Position numbers and translations under genes: made by a program
Part shown: positions 1 through 6,146 of the stretch, piece by piece
How positions within the stretch are numbered: position 1 is the stretch's first letter
How the letters are laid out: each line of letters opens with the position of its first letter
Notes under the pieces: generated by a model
Databases searched by the model: none
Told to the model about the DNA's origin: nothing
Seen by the model: the letters and a program-made list of their open reading frames with translations, nothing else
Assembly (NCBI GenBank): GCA_026193355.1
Contig: JAPHTL010000229.1
Location: 1 to 6,146 of the forward strand
Reading direction: 5' to 3'
Origin: Rhodospirillales bacterium
GTDB taxonomy: Bacteria; Pseudomonadota; Alphaproteobacteria; Rhodospirillales; JAPHTL01
DNA length: 6,146 nucleotides

Positions 1-1137
1 ATCGAAAATCAGGTCCGCGCCTTCGCCCAGGAAAAAGGCGTCAAATGCGCCGTGCATGGAAAGGACGTCCTGCCGATTGCTGGCGAATACGTCCTGCCCG
101 TCGTTCGCAAGGGGGTCGCCGCCTACCTTGAGCTTGCCGCCTCTCCGGCCAAGCGCGAGACGGCAAGGATGCATTCAGAAGCCATCGGGAAGGCCGCCAT
201 CGACGCGATACAGGTCGCCGTGCCGGTTCCGACGCGCCCACCTGGTTTCTGTACGGGTTGTCCGGAAAGGCCGTTCTTCACCGCGCTCAAGCTGTTGATG
301 CGCGAACGCGGCCCCATTCATGTTTCGTCCGATATCGGCTGCAACACGTTCGCCACCCTGCCGCCCTTCAACATGGGCAACACCGTGCTGGGTTACGGCA
401 TGAGCCTGGCCAGCGGCGGTGCAGTGGCCGGACCGCTGAACCAGCCGGTCGTCGCGGTGATGGGTGACGGCGGGTTCTGGCACAATGGCCTGACCACAGG
501 GGTCGTTAACGCGCAATGGAACGGCTACGACGCCGTTCTGGTGATCCTCGACAACGGGTATGCCTCGGCCACCGGGCAACAGCACATTCCCTCCACCGGC
601 ACGACGCCCTGGGGGCAGGCATCGGACGTTTCCATCGAACGGACGTTGCGCGGGATCGGCGTGAAATGGCTTCGACATGTCGATTCCTATGCCGTGGAAG
701 ACACCCTTGATGTCCTGCGTGAAGCCATGGATGCGCGCGGCGAAGGCCTGCGCGTCATCATCGCGGACAACGAGTGCATGCTGGCGAAGAAGCGCCGCGG
801 ACGGAACCACAAACGCGAAGCGGGAAAGGCGAGGAAGCCCATGCGCCGTTCCCGCTTCGGCGTGGACGAGGCGATCTGCACGGGCGATCATTCCTGCATT
901 CGCCTGAGCGGTTGCCCGTCACTGACCGTCCAGCATTCTTCAGACCCGCTCAAGGATGGCCCCACCGCCCATGTGGACGGAGACTGCGTCGCCTGCGCGC
1001 TGTGCGGCGAAGCGGCCCAGGCGGCCAAGCTCTGCCCGTCATTCTACAAGGCGAAGGGCCGGATCAATCCGGGAAGGTGGGAGCGCATGAAATCCGGCTT
1101 CGTTAACGCGATAATGGCGAGGCTTGGCGCATCATGA
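1..1137 (+). CDS. iorA: Indolepyruvate:ferredoxin oxidoreductase, alpha (TPP/Fe-S) subunit, 5'-truncated
   Basis: The frame is open from base 1, so the true start lies upstream and 378 C-terminal residues are visible. By family knowledge this subunit decarboxylates indolepyruvate or other arylpyruvates on thiamine diphosphate, giving arylacetyl-CoA, CO2 and reduced ferredoxin in the cytoplasm. Seen here (window residues): PPGFCTGCPER at 80-90, typical of the start of the TPP domain in IorA; GYGMSLASGG at 131-140; the TPP/Mg motif GDG at 155-157 with Asn185 in LDNGYASATG; a very basic segment at about 262-284; and a C-terminal ferredoxin-like region. That region has CTGDHSC-x5-CP (Cys293, Asp296, Cys299, Cys305) and C-x2-C-x2-C-x9-CP (Cys329, 332, 335, 345), so one ligand position is Asp rather than Cys. 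The stop overlaps the start of iorB as ATGA, which suggests translational coupling. An internal GTG at 52 lies within conserved sequence and is not the start. Substrate preference among arylpyruvates cannot be read from the sequence. Confidence 0.9.
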   Translation: MENQVRAFAQEKGVKCAVHGKDVLPIAGEYVLPVVRKGVAAYLELAASPAKRETARMHSEAIGKAAIDAIQVAVPVPTRPPGFCTGCPERPFFTALKLLMRERGPIHVSSDIGCNTFATLPPFNMGNTVLGYGMSLASGGAVAGPLNQPVVAVMGDGGFWHNGLTTGVVNAQWNGYDAVLVILDNGYASATGQQHIPSTGTTPWGQASDVSIERTLRGIGVKWLRHVDSYAVEDTLDVLREAMDARGEGLRVIIADNECMLAKKRRGRNHKREAGKARKPMRRSRFGVDEAICTGDHSCIRLSGCPSLTVQHSSDPLKDGPTAHVDGDCVACALCGEAAQAAKLCPSFYKAKGRINPGRWERMKSGFVNAIMARLGAS

Positions 1138-2576
1138 GCAAGACATCATCCCCCATCTGCATCCTCATCGCCGCCATGGGTGGCCAGGGCGGTGGCGTGC
1201 TGGCGAACTGGCTTGTCGAAGCTGCGCAATCCGCTGGCTATCCGGCGCAGGCGACCTCCATCCCCGGCGTCGCCCAGCGGACCGGCGCAACCACCTATTA
1301 CTTTGAGCTTTATCCCGAGAAAGACACGCCAGCCGAGCCCGTTTTTTCGCTTTTTCCGGACGAGGATGGACTTGACCTTCTGGCCGCCATGGAACCCATG
1401 GAGGCCGCCCGCGCAGTCGAACGCGGCCTTATCACCCGCCGCACAACCGTTATAACGTCGCACGCGCGCCTCTACAGCACGGCGGAAAAATCGGTCGCTG
1501 GCGATGGTACGATTTCCGCCGAAGATCTGCTCCGCGCCGTCGAGGGGGCTGCGGGTCATTTAACGGCCATCGACCTTTCCGCACTGGCGCGTGAGGCGGG
1601 TACGCAGTCCAACGCCGTTCTTTTCGGCGCGATCGCCGCAACCGGAATTCTTCCCCTGACGCTGGATGAATGTCGCAGCGCGGTCGCCGCATCCGGGGTT
1701 GCCGTTGAAGCCAACCTGCGGGGATTCGATGCCGGTGCGAATGCCGACGGAAACCGATCAGGCAATGCGATAGCCGCAGGTAACGCCATCCGCTTTGACC
1801 CCGCGCCTGACGAATTCAATGCCGGCCTTGAGGCCTATCCGCGCGCCCTGCGCCCGCTGATCGGCCATGCGTTGGCACGGTTGACGGATTACCAGGACAC
1901 GGCCTACGCCCGTCTGTTTCTGGAGCATCTTTCCCCGATCCTTGAGGATGACAAATCCGCAAACAAAGCAGTGACAGCGGAAGTCGCACGACGTCTGGCC
2001 GCCTGGATGGCCTTTGACGATGTGATCCGGGTCGCCGAACTGAAAACACGGGCGGGGCGCTTCACGCGCATTCGCGATGAACTGGGCATCGGTCATTCAG
2101 ACCCGTTAGGCGTTACCGAATATCTCCGTCCGGGACGCGACGAACTGATCGCCACACTACCTCCGGTACTTTCAAGACTTGTCCCCGAAGCGAAGGATGG
2201 CGGCGGAATTTCCATGCGGATTTCCAGCTATCGCCCGTTTGGCTTCCTCATACTGCGGTTGCTGGCCGCCCTGAAGGGCCGGCGCAGGGGAACAGCCCGT
2301 TTCGCAAAGGAGCATGCGGCGATCGAGGTATGGCTGGACGCCGTTCGGTCGAGCATGCAAAGGGATGTTGGCCTTGCCGAGCAGGTGGCGAAGCTCGCCG
2401 TTTGGGCGCGTGGCTATGGCCGCGTTCGCACCCACGGCTTCACACGTCTGGAAACATTGTTTGCAAACTGGAATAATCGCCTTGAGGGCGATCTGCACAA
2501 TGTGGCCCTGGAAGTCGATGCGGCACTGAAGGAAGCCAGGGACGATCCGGACGGGGAATGCGCGAAGGCGGCCTGA
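1134..2576 (+). CDS. iorB: Indolepyruvate oxidoreductase beta subunit with DUF6537-type C-terminal extension
   Basis: Complete gene, 480 residues. It is the partner subunit of the iorA product; the POR gamma-type domain in this superfamily contributes to CoA and 2-oxoacid handling in the heteromeric enzyme. Seen in the sequence: a hydrophobic first strand followed by GGQGGGVLANWL at 16-27, and IPGVAQRTGATTYYFELYP at 43-61, both characteristic of IorB; the POR-like domain runs to about residue 200. A low-complexity Ala/Gly/Asn linker (about 200-225) contains a GNAI..GNAI duplication. The remaining half, with LTDYQD at 250-255, resembles the DUF6537 domain found on long or fused proteobacterial indolepyruvate oxidoreductases. 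Archaeal IorB is only about 200 residues, so this is the long type. The ATG overlaps the iorA stop (ATGA), and the only upstream Shine-Dalgarno-like sequence is a weak GGCGAGG at 1116-1122, so expression probably relies on coupling. The function of the extension is unknown to me. Confidence 0.9.
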   Translation: MSKTSSPICILIAAMGGQGGGVLANWLVEAAQSAGYPAQATSIPGVAQRTGATTYYFELYPEKDTPAEPVFSLFPDEDGLDLLAAMEPMEAARAVERGLITRRTTVITSHARLYSTAEKSVAGDGTISAEDLLRAVEGAAGHLTAIDLSALAREAGTQSNAVLFGAIAATGILPLTLDECRSAVAASGVAVEANLRGFDAGANADGNRSGNAIAAGNAIRFDPAPDEFNAGLEAYPRALRPLIGHALARLTDYQDTAYARLFLEHLSPILEDDKSANKAVTAEVARRLAAWMAFDDVIRVAELKTRAGRFTRIRDELGIGHSDPLGVTEYLRPGRDELIATLPPVLSRLVPEAKDGGGISMRISSYRPFGFLILRLLAALKGRRRGTARFAKEHAAIEVWLDAVRSSMQRDVGLAEQVAKLAVWARGYGRVRTHGFTRLETLFANWNNRLEGDLHNVALEVDAALKEARDDPDGECAKAA

Positions 2577-2609
2577 ACCGGGCAGAGGAAACACACAAGA
2601 AAAGTCGAC

Positions 2610-2616
2610 AGGGGGA
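2610..2616 (+). promoter_or_regulatory. Ribosome binding site deciding the paaK start
   Basis: AGGGGGA lies four bases before ATG 2621. It is the strongest Shine-Dalgarno-like sequence in the iorB-paaK gap and favours ATG 2621 over the in-frame ATG at 2558. Confidence 0.7.
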
Positions 2617-2620
2617 AATA

Positions 2621-3931
2621 ATGGGTACAGCGACTGACAACTACATGTTCTCGAAGGAAAAAGAGACCATGCCGCGTAATCAGCTGGCCGAATTGCAGCT
2701 GGAACGCTTGAAGAAAACACTCGAACACGCCTACAGGAATGTCTCTCATTTCAAGGCGAAGTTCGACGAGGCCGGTGTTCGCCCCGAAGATCTGAACTCC
2801 CTGTCCGACCTTTCCAGGTTCCCCTTTACGGTCAAGAATGACCTGCGCGACGCCTACCCGTTCGGCATGTTCGCCGTTCCCCGCAAGGACGTGGTGCGGA
2901 TTCACGCCTCATCCGGCACGACCGGCAAACCGACCGTCGTTGGCTACACCTCACACGATATAGATATGTGGGCCTATCTGATGGCGCGAACATTGGCCAG
3001 CGCAGGCGCGCGCCCCGGCGACATCCTGCACAACGCCTATGGCTATGGACTGTTCACTGGCGGTCTCGGCGCCCACTACGGCGCAGAGCGGCTCGGCTGT
3101 TCTGTCGTTCCCATGTCCGGCGGCAATACCGAACGCCAGATCGTCCTGATCAAGGATTTCGGCGCCCGCGTCCTGTGCGCGACGCCCTCCTACGCCCTGA
3201 ATATTGCCGAAGTGGCGGAGAAAGAGGGTGTCGACCTGCGCAAGGGGGACCTGAAGGTCGGCGTGTTCGGCGCGGAACCGTGGTCGGAGGAAATGCGCAG
3301 GGAAGTCGAGGAGCGCCTTGGTATTCAGGCCATCGATATCTATGGGCTGTCTGAAATCATGGGACCGGGCGTCGCCGCCGAATGCCCGGAAAAGGCCGGC
3401 CTGCATGGATGGGAGGATCACTTCCTGTTCGAGGTCATCGATCCGGAAACCGGCGCGCCCCTGCCCTATGGCGAGCAGGGAGAACTGGTCATCACGACGC
3501 TGACCAAACAGGCCCTGCCGATGATCCGCTATCGCACCCGTGACATCACGAAACTGACCGATGAAAAGTGTGGATGCGGCCGCACCCACGTGCGCATCCT
3601 GCGCGTGACCGGACGAAACGACGACATGCTGATCATCCGCGGGGTCAACGTCTATCCTTCGCAGATCGAGGCCGTCCTCGTCGGCAGGCCGCATGTCTCC
3701 CCCCATTATCAGCTTGTCGTGCAGCGGGAAGGTTCAATGGACACGCTGACCGTTGAAATCGAGGCCGAAAGCGGCGTCGGTCCGGAGTCCTACGACGGCA
3801 TCGGAAAGGACGTCCAACACCACATCAAGTCATTGATCGGCGTTTCGTGCCGGGTGGCCGTGATGAGCCCGGGCGACATTCCGCGTTCACAGGGCAAGGC
3901 CGTACGCGTACGCGACCTGCGCAAGAAATAG
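2621..3931 (+). CDS. paaK: Phenylacetate-CoA ligase (arylacetate:CoA ligase, AMP-forming)
   Basis: Complete gene of 436 residues, the usual PaaK length. It converts phenylacetate or a related arylacetate with ATP and CoA to arylacetyl-CoA, AMP and PPi in the cytoplasm. Adenylate-forming-enzyme motifs in order: SSGTTGKPT at 97-105 (P-loop-like A3), FGAEPW followed by YGLSE at 241-245 (A5), YRTRD at 304-308 with the ribose-binding Asp308 (A7), GRNDDMLIIRGVNVYP from 331 (hinge, A8), and a C-terminal QGKAVRVRD with the likely catalytic Lys426 (A10). CGCGRTH (317-323) is a family hallmark just before the hinge. Start choice: an in-frame ATG at 2558 lies inside the iorB end and would add 21 unlike residues, whereas ATG 2621 has AGGGGGA just upstream and matches the family N-terminus. 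It lies 44 bases after iorB, so it is probably cotranscribed. The genuine substrate could be phenylacetate, indoleacetate or a hydroxylated analogue. It could also be named an IOR-associated arylacetate ligase rather than the paa catabolic enzyme. Confidence 0.92.
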   Translation: MGTATDNYMFSKEKETMPRNQLAELQLERLKKTLEHAYRNVSHFKAKFDEAGVRPEDLNSLSDLSRFPFTVKNDLRDAYPFGMFAVPRKDVVRIHASSGTTGKPTVVGYTSHDIDMWAYLMARTLASAGARPGDILHNAYGYGLFTGGLGAHYGAERLGCSVVPMSGGNTERQIVLIKDFGARVLCATPSYALNIAEVAEKEGVDLRKGDLKVGVFGAEPWSEEMRREVEERLGIQAIDIYGLSEIMGPGVAAECPEKAGLHGWEDHFLFEVIDPETGAPLPYGEQGELVITTLTKQALPMIRYRTRDITKLTDEKCGCGRTHVRILRVTGRNDDMLIIRGVNVYPSQIEAVLVGRPHVSPHYQLVVQREGSMDTLTVEIEAESGVGPESYDGIGKDVQHHIKSLIGVSCRVAVMSPGDIPRSQGKAVRVRDLRKK

Positions 3932-3952
3932 GCCTTGGTGTTTTCTCCCTTC

Positions 3953-3980
3953 AAGGCGGGCCGGTTGGCCCGCCTTTTTT
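3953..3980 (+). terminator. Rho-independent terminator of the ior-paaK operon
   Basis: A perfect 10-bp inverted repeat, AAGGCGGGCC (3953-3962) and GGCCCGCCTT (3967-3976), encloses a four-base GGTT loop. It is followed directly by a T run (3975-3980, overlapping the stem end). It begins 21 bases after the paaK stop. Only the plus-strand side has a good T tract, so it should act on the ior-paaK transcript. It also implies that the downstream gene has its own promoter. Confidence 0.93.
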
Positions 3981-4087
3981 CTGCCCCCGAATAGTGCCGT
4001 CGGCTTGAGCGGGATCATTGTGTTCCCCCATCGACAGGCATACATTGATCGGAGCAGGGAAAGAGGACACGTTCACGGTGCGGAGGA

Positions 4088-4144
4088 AGCGCCTGTTTGT
4101 CCGACAAGAATGTATAAAGGCGTAAAATCGCCGAAACAGGCGCT
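4088..4144. repeat. 11-bp perfect inverted repeat in the leader of the FecR-adhesin gene
   Basis: AGCGCCTGTTT (4088-4098) is the exact reverse complement of AAACAGGCGCT (4134-4144), with 35 bases between. Inside lie a short palindrome TTGTC-C-GACAA (4097-4107, overlapping the left arm), a TATAAA (4113-4118), and a small GGCG-TAAAAT-CGCC hairpin (4119-4132). No T tract follows, so it is not an ordinary terminator. It could be a paired operator around a -10-like element, or a branched structure in the mRNA leader ending 41 bases before the start codon. I see no convincing -35 box at proper spacing, so a promoter here is only a suggestion. The repeat itself is certain; its function is inference. 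Confidence 0.6.
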
Positions 4145-4172
4145 GCCGACGGACCCCAACGCAGGTATCACG

Positions 4173-4180
4173 AAAGGGGA
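4173..4180 (+). promoter_or_regulatory. Ribosome binding site of the FecR-adhesin gene
   Basis: AAAGGGGA ends five bases before ATG 4186. An in-frame TAA at 4123, with no ATG, GTG or TTG codon in frame between it and 4186, makes this ATG the only usual start available. Confidence 0.8.
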
Positions 4181-4185
4181 TTGTC

Positions 4186-6146
4186 ATGGCAGCGGAAACG
4201 ACACTCAGTGGATTTACGCAGGTCGGCGAAGCCATAGGAACGGTTTCGAAGGCGGTTGGCGTCGTCGCCGTCGTTCGCGCTGATGGTACGCATGCCGAGT
4301 TGGGCATTGGCGACCCCGTTTATCAGGGCGACACGCTAGAGACCGGGCCGGACGGTGCGGTCGGTATCGTCCTTGCCGACGAAACGACCTTTTCGATGGC
4401 GGAGAACGGCAACATCGTCCTGGACGAGATGGTCTATGACCCCTCGGCGCAGGAAGGGGCGATATCGCTTTCCGTCGTCAAGGGCGTGTTTACCTTCGTC
4501 AGCGGCCAGGTGGCCAAAACGGACCCCGAGGCAATGACCCTTCACACGCCGATGGCGACCATCGGTATTCGGGGAACGCAGGCGGGCGTTGATCTGGCGG
4601 ACGGTGAAAATCTTACCGTCGTGCTGATGAAGGAAGCCGACGACTTCGTTGGTGAGGTCGTCATATTCAATGCATACGGCGAGATGATCCTGAACCAGGC
4701 CCTTCAGGCCGTCAGTGTTGGTGGCGTTGGCGCGCCGCCTTCGGCCATATTCATGCTGTCGATTGATGACATCACCGGCATGTTCGGAACAAGCCTCTAC
4801 TATCTGCCGCTTGACGGCAACGTTAGCGGCAACGATTACGGCCTTCAGGCCGGACCGGCGCCCTCAGGTGATGATGCAGATATTGCGGAGCTGGCCGGGT
4901 TTGATACGGCGGCAGGGGGCGAGCCCGGCCAACCAGGAATTGGCGTCGGGTCGATACCCACTGTCGGCGGTGACTACACAGCCCCGCAGGCAGGACCGGA
5001 GGCCATTCCCCTTACATCCCCTGTCACGGGCGGCGGAACGCCGCCGAGTACGACGGGTGGCGGGGGGACGGCGACGACCCCAACAGCAGCCGCAGCCGTA
5101 GCCAATACGGCTCCGACGGCAAGCGATGACGTGGCGACAACCGATGAGAATTCGTCAATCGCCATTGATGTCCTCGCCAACGATTCCGACCCGGATGCCG
5201 GCGATGTCCTGTCCCTGCAAGGCGCAGCCATCAGCAACGACGGACTGGGTGTCGTGTCCATCGCAGACAACCAGATCGTCTACGACCCCGGCGACGCCTA
5301 CGATTACCTGTCGGCGGGTGAACAGGCGACAGTCGACATCACCTATACGGTCGCTGACGCTGCAGGCGCCACCGACACAGCCATCGCAACGGTTACGGTG
5401 ACGGGAACCAACGACCTTCCGCAGTTGGAGGTCAATCTGGGCGTTGACGTGGCGAGCGGTGACACGGTTGTCATCGGCAACGAGATCCTGAGCGTCACCG
5501 ATATTGATGTGGGCGACCAGATCACCTACAGGCTGGTTGACGGCCCGGATTACGGGCTGTTGAAACTGGGCGGGTCGGCGCTGGATGTCGATGACACGTT
5601 CACCCAGCAAGACATAGACACCGGCCTTCTGACCTATCTGAATGAGAGCGGCGGCAATGGCGGCGGCTCCCACGACTGGGGCGGCGATCTGGTCGGTTGG
5701 TACAGGATCGGTGATGATGGCCTACGTTCCGAGGCCGGTATCCTGTGGAACGGCCAGGGCAATATCGAAGGGACGGACGAAGGTGAGGAAATCGGATTCT
5801 TCGTCATTCACGGCGGGGCGGATGACTACCCGCAGCTCGACAGCCTTCTGCAAAACCCGCGTCGACTGCTTGCCTTCAACGATGACGGGGACCTTGAGGT
5901 TCGCGGACCGGGTAACGCCAATCCACTCACCATTTCAAACGGCAGCATTACCCATTCGGGGAGCCTCGGGGTTGAGGACGACGGAATGGTTGATGTTTCC
6001 GTTTCTGTCGACGATGCAGGAAATCTGTCGATTGGCCTGAGCGGCGAAGACGGCAGCCTTGGCGGCGTGACCTTTGATGCGCCCAACGGCGGAGGAAACG
6101 GTGCGACCGCCGATCATTTCACCGTCATCGCATCGGACGCGTCGGG
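4186..6146 (+). CDS. FecR-domain large repeat protein, probable type I-secreted adhesin, 3'-truncated
   Basis: Open from ATG 4186 to the window end without a stop: 653 residues visible, and the full protein is probably much longer. The N-terminus (MAAETTLSGFTQVGEA) has no Sec signal peptide and no membrane segment is visible. Residues about 25-135 form a FecR-type domain: GDPVYQGDTLETGPDGAVGI, then LSVVKGVFTFVSGQVAKT, then TPMATIGIRGT. A Gly/Pro/Thr/Ala-rich linker covers about 220-306. Residues 307-411 are a tandem-95/VCBS-like Ig repeat starting NTAPTASDD, with the Asp-rich DVLANDSDPDAGD (328-340) and ending TGTNDLP. From 412 a cadherin-like CSPG repeat follows, with TQQDIDTGLLTYL at 473-485; its expected end (ATADHFTVIASD) appears only at 640-651, after an inserted module of about 147 residues. 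This architecture is typical of giant adhesins exported by type I systems through a C-terminal signal, which lies outside the window, and no RTX nonapeptides are visible yet. The gene sits after the operon terminator, so it is expressed separately. Role in adhesion or biofilm is inferred. Confidence 0.85.
   Translation, partial: MAAETTLSGFTQVGEAIGTVSKAVGVVAVVRADGTHAELGIGDPVYQGDTLETGPDGAVGIVLADETTFSMAENGNIVLDEMVYDPSAQEGAISLSVVKGVFTFVSGQVAKTDPEAMTLHTPMATIGIRGTQAGVDLADGENLTVVLMKEADDFVGEVVIFNAYGEMILNQALQAVSVGGVGAPPSAIFMLSIDDITGMFGTSLYYLPLDGNVSGNDYGLQAGPAPSGDDADIAELAGFDTAAGGEPGQPGIGVGSIPTVGGDYTAPQAGPEAIPLTSPVTGGGTPPSTTGGGGTATTPTAAAAVANTAPTASDDVATTDENSSIAIDVLANDSDPDAGDVLSLQGAAISNDGLGVVSIADNQIVYDPGDAYDYLSAGEQATVDITYTVADAAGATDTAIATVTVTGTNDLPQLEVNLGVDVASGDTVVIGNEILSVTDIDVGDQITYRLVDGPDYGLLKLGGSALDVDDTFTQQDIDTGLLTYLNESGGNGGGSHDWGGDLVGWYRIGDDGLRSEAGILWNGQGNIEGTDEGEEIGFFVIHGGADDYPQLDSLLQNPRRLLAFNDDGDLEVRGPGNANPLTISNGSITHSGSLGVEDDGMVDVSVSVDDAGNLSIGLSGEDGSLGGVTFDAPNGGGNGATADHFTVIASDAS

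Noticed and set aside
175..891. Long minus-strand open frame (238 codons) opposite iorA
   Set aside because: Its antisense frame exists because of the GC-rich codon use of iorA; the plus-strand protein has conserved TPP motifs and the antisense product looks like no family.
2951..3706. Long minus-strand open frame (251 codons) opposite paaK
   Set aside because: Shadow of paaK, which has all adenylation motifs in the plus frame.
3901..3912. Perfect 12-bp palindrome CGTACGCGTACG near the end of paaK
   Set aside because: It lies in the conserved C-terminal VRVRD coding stretch and is explained by Val/Arg codons; no sign of a regulatory role.
3981..4185. c-di-GMP (GEMM) or other known riboswitch in the adhesin leader
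   Set aside because: Looked for because adhesins are often c-di-GMP-controlled, but the conserved core sequences were not recognisable; only the inverted repeat is supported.
4186..4260. Sec signal peptide on the FecR-domain protein
   Set aside because: The N-terminus lacks a basic start followed by a hydrophobic core and cleavage site; type I export through a C-terminal signal is more likely.
4005..4283. Plus-strand frame of 92 codons starting TTG in the intergenic leader
   Set aside because: It overlaps the start of the adhesin gene by about 100 bases in another frame and its product is Arg-rich and unlike any family.
3951..4307. Minus-strand open frame (118 codons) across the intergenic region
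   Set aside because: It runs through the terminator hairpin and into the FecR-domain coding start, and its product shows no recognisable domain.
5035..5100. G-rich and GCC/GCA-repeated stretch as a possible DNA repeat element
   Set aside because: It is in frame and encodes the Gly/Thr/Pro/Ala linker; codon use is mixed and there is no regular repeat unit.
1..6146. CRISPR arrays, tRNA or rRNA genes, insertion-sequence ends
   Set aside because: No spaced direct repeats, no cloverleaf-like or rRNA sequence, and no transposase-like frame or terminal inverted repeats were seen.

Overview
The window looks like chromosomal DNA of an alphaproteobacterium. The GC content is high by eye, the genes are tightly packed on the plus strand, and the indolepyruvate oxidoreductase and FecR-adhesin types are ones I associate with Rhodospirillales-like bacteria. 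That assignment is inference from gene type only; there is no rRNA or other phylogenetic marker here.

Region 1 (1-3980) is the end of an operon: the 3' part of an iorA-type gene, a complete iorB-type gene that overlaps it by four bases (ATGA), and, 44 bases later, a complete phenylacetate-CoA ligase gene (paaK-like). A perfect 10-bp GC-rich hairpin with a T tract then closes the unit. IorA and IorB would form a thiamine-diphosphate, iron-sulfur enzyme interconverting arylpyruvates and arylacetyl-CoA with ferredoxin. PaaK makes the same arylacetyl-CoA from the free acid and ATP. The three genes therefore converge on arylacetyl-CoA, either for catabolism of Phe/Tyr/Trp and arylacetates or, run in reverse, for making arylpyruvates from arylacetates. 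IorA carries a ferredoxin-like motif with Asp at one cluster-ligand position, and IorB carries a C-terminal DUF6537-type extension.

Region 2 (3981-4185) is an intergenic leader. It holds an 11-bp perfect inverted repeat enclosing a small AT-rich stretch, and a good ribosome binding site for the next gene.

Region 3 (4186-6146) is one reading frame that stays open to the end of the window (653 codons, no stop). It encodes the N-terminal part of a large surface or secreted protein: a FecR-type domain with no Sec signal peptide, a Gly/Pro/Thr/Ala linker, a tandem-95/VCBS-like repeat with an Asp-rich loop, and a cadherin-like CSPG repeat that appears to be split by an inserted module of about 147 residues. 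This is the architecture of giant type I-secreted adhesins. The most unusual points are the nested module, the structured leader and the Asp-substituted cluster motif. I see no clearly new multi-gene system, mobile element, CRISPR array or RNA gene.
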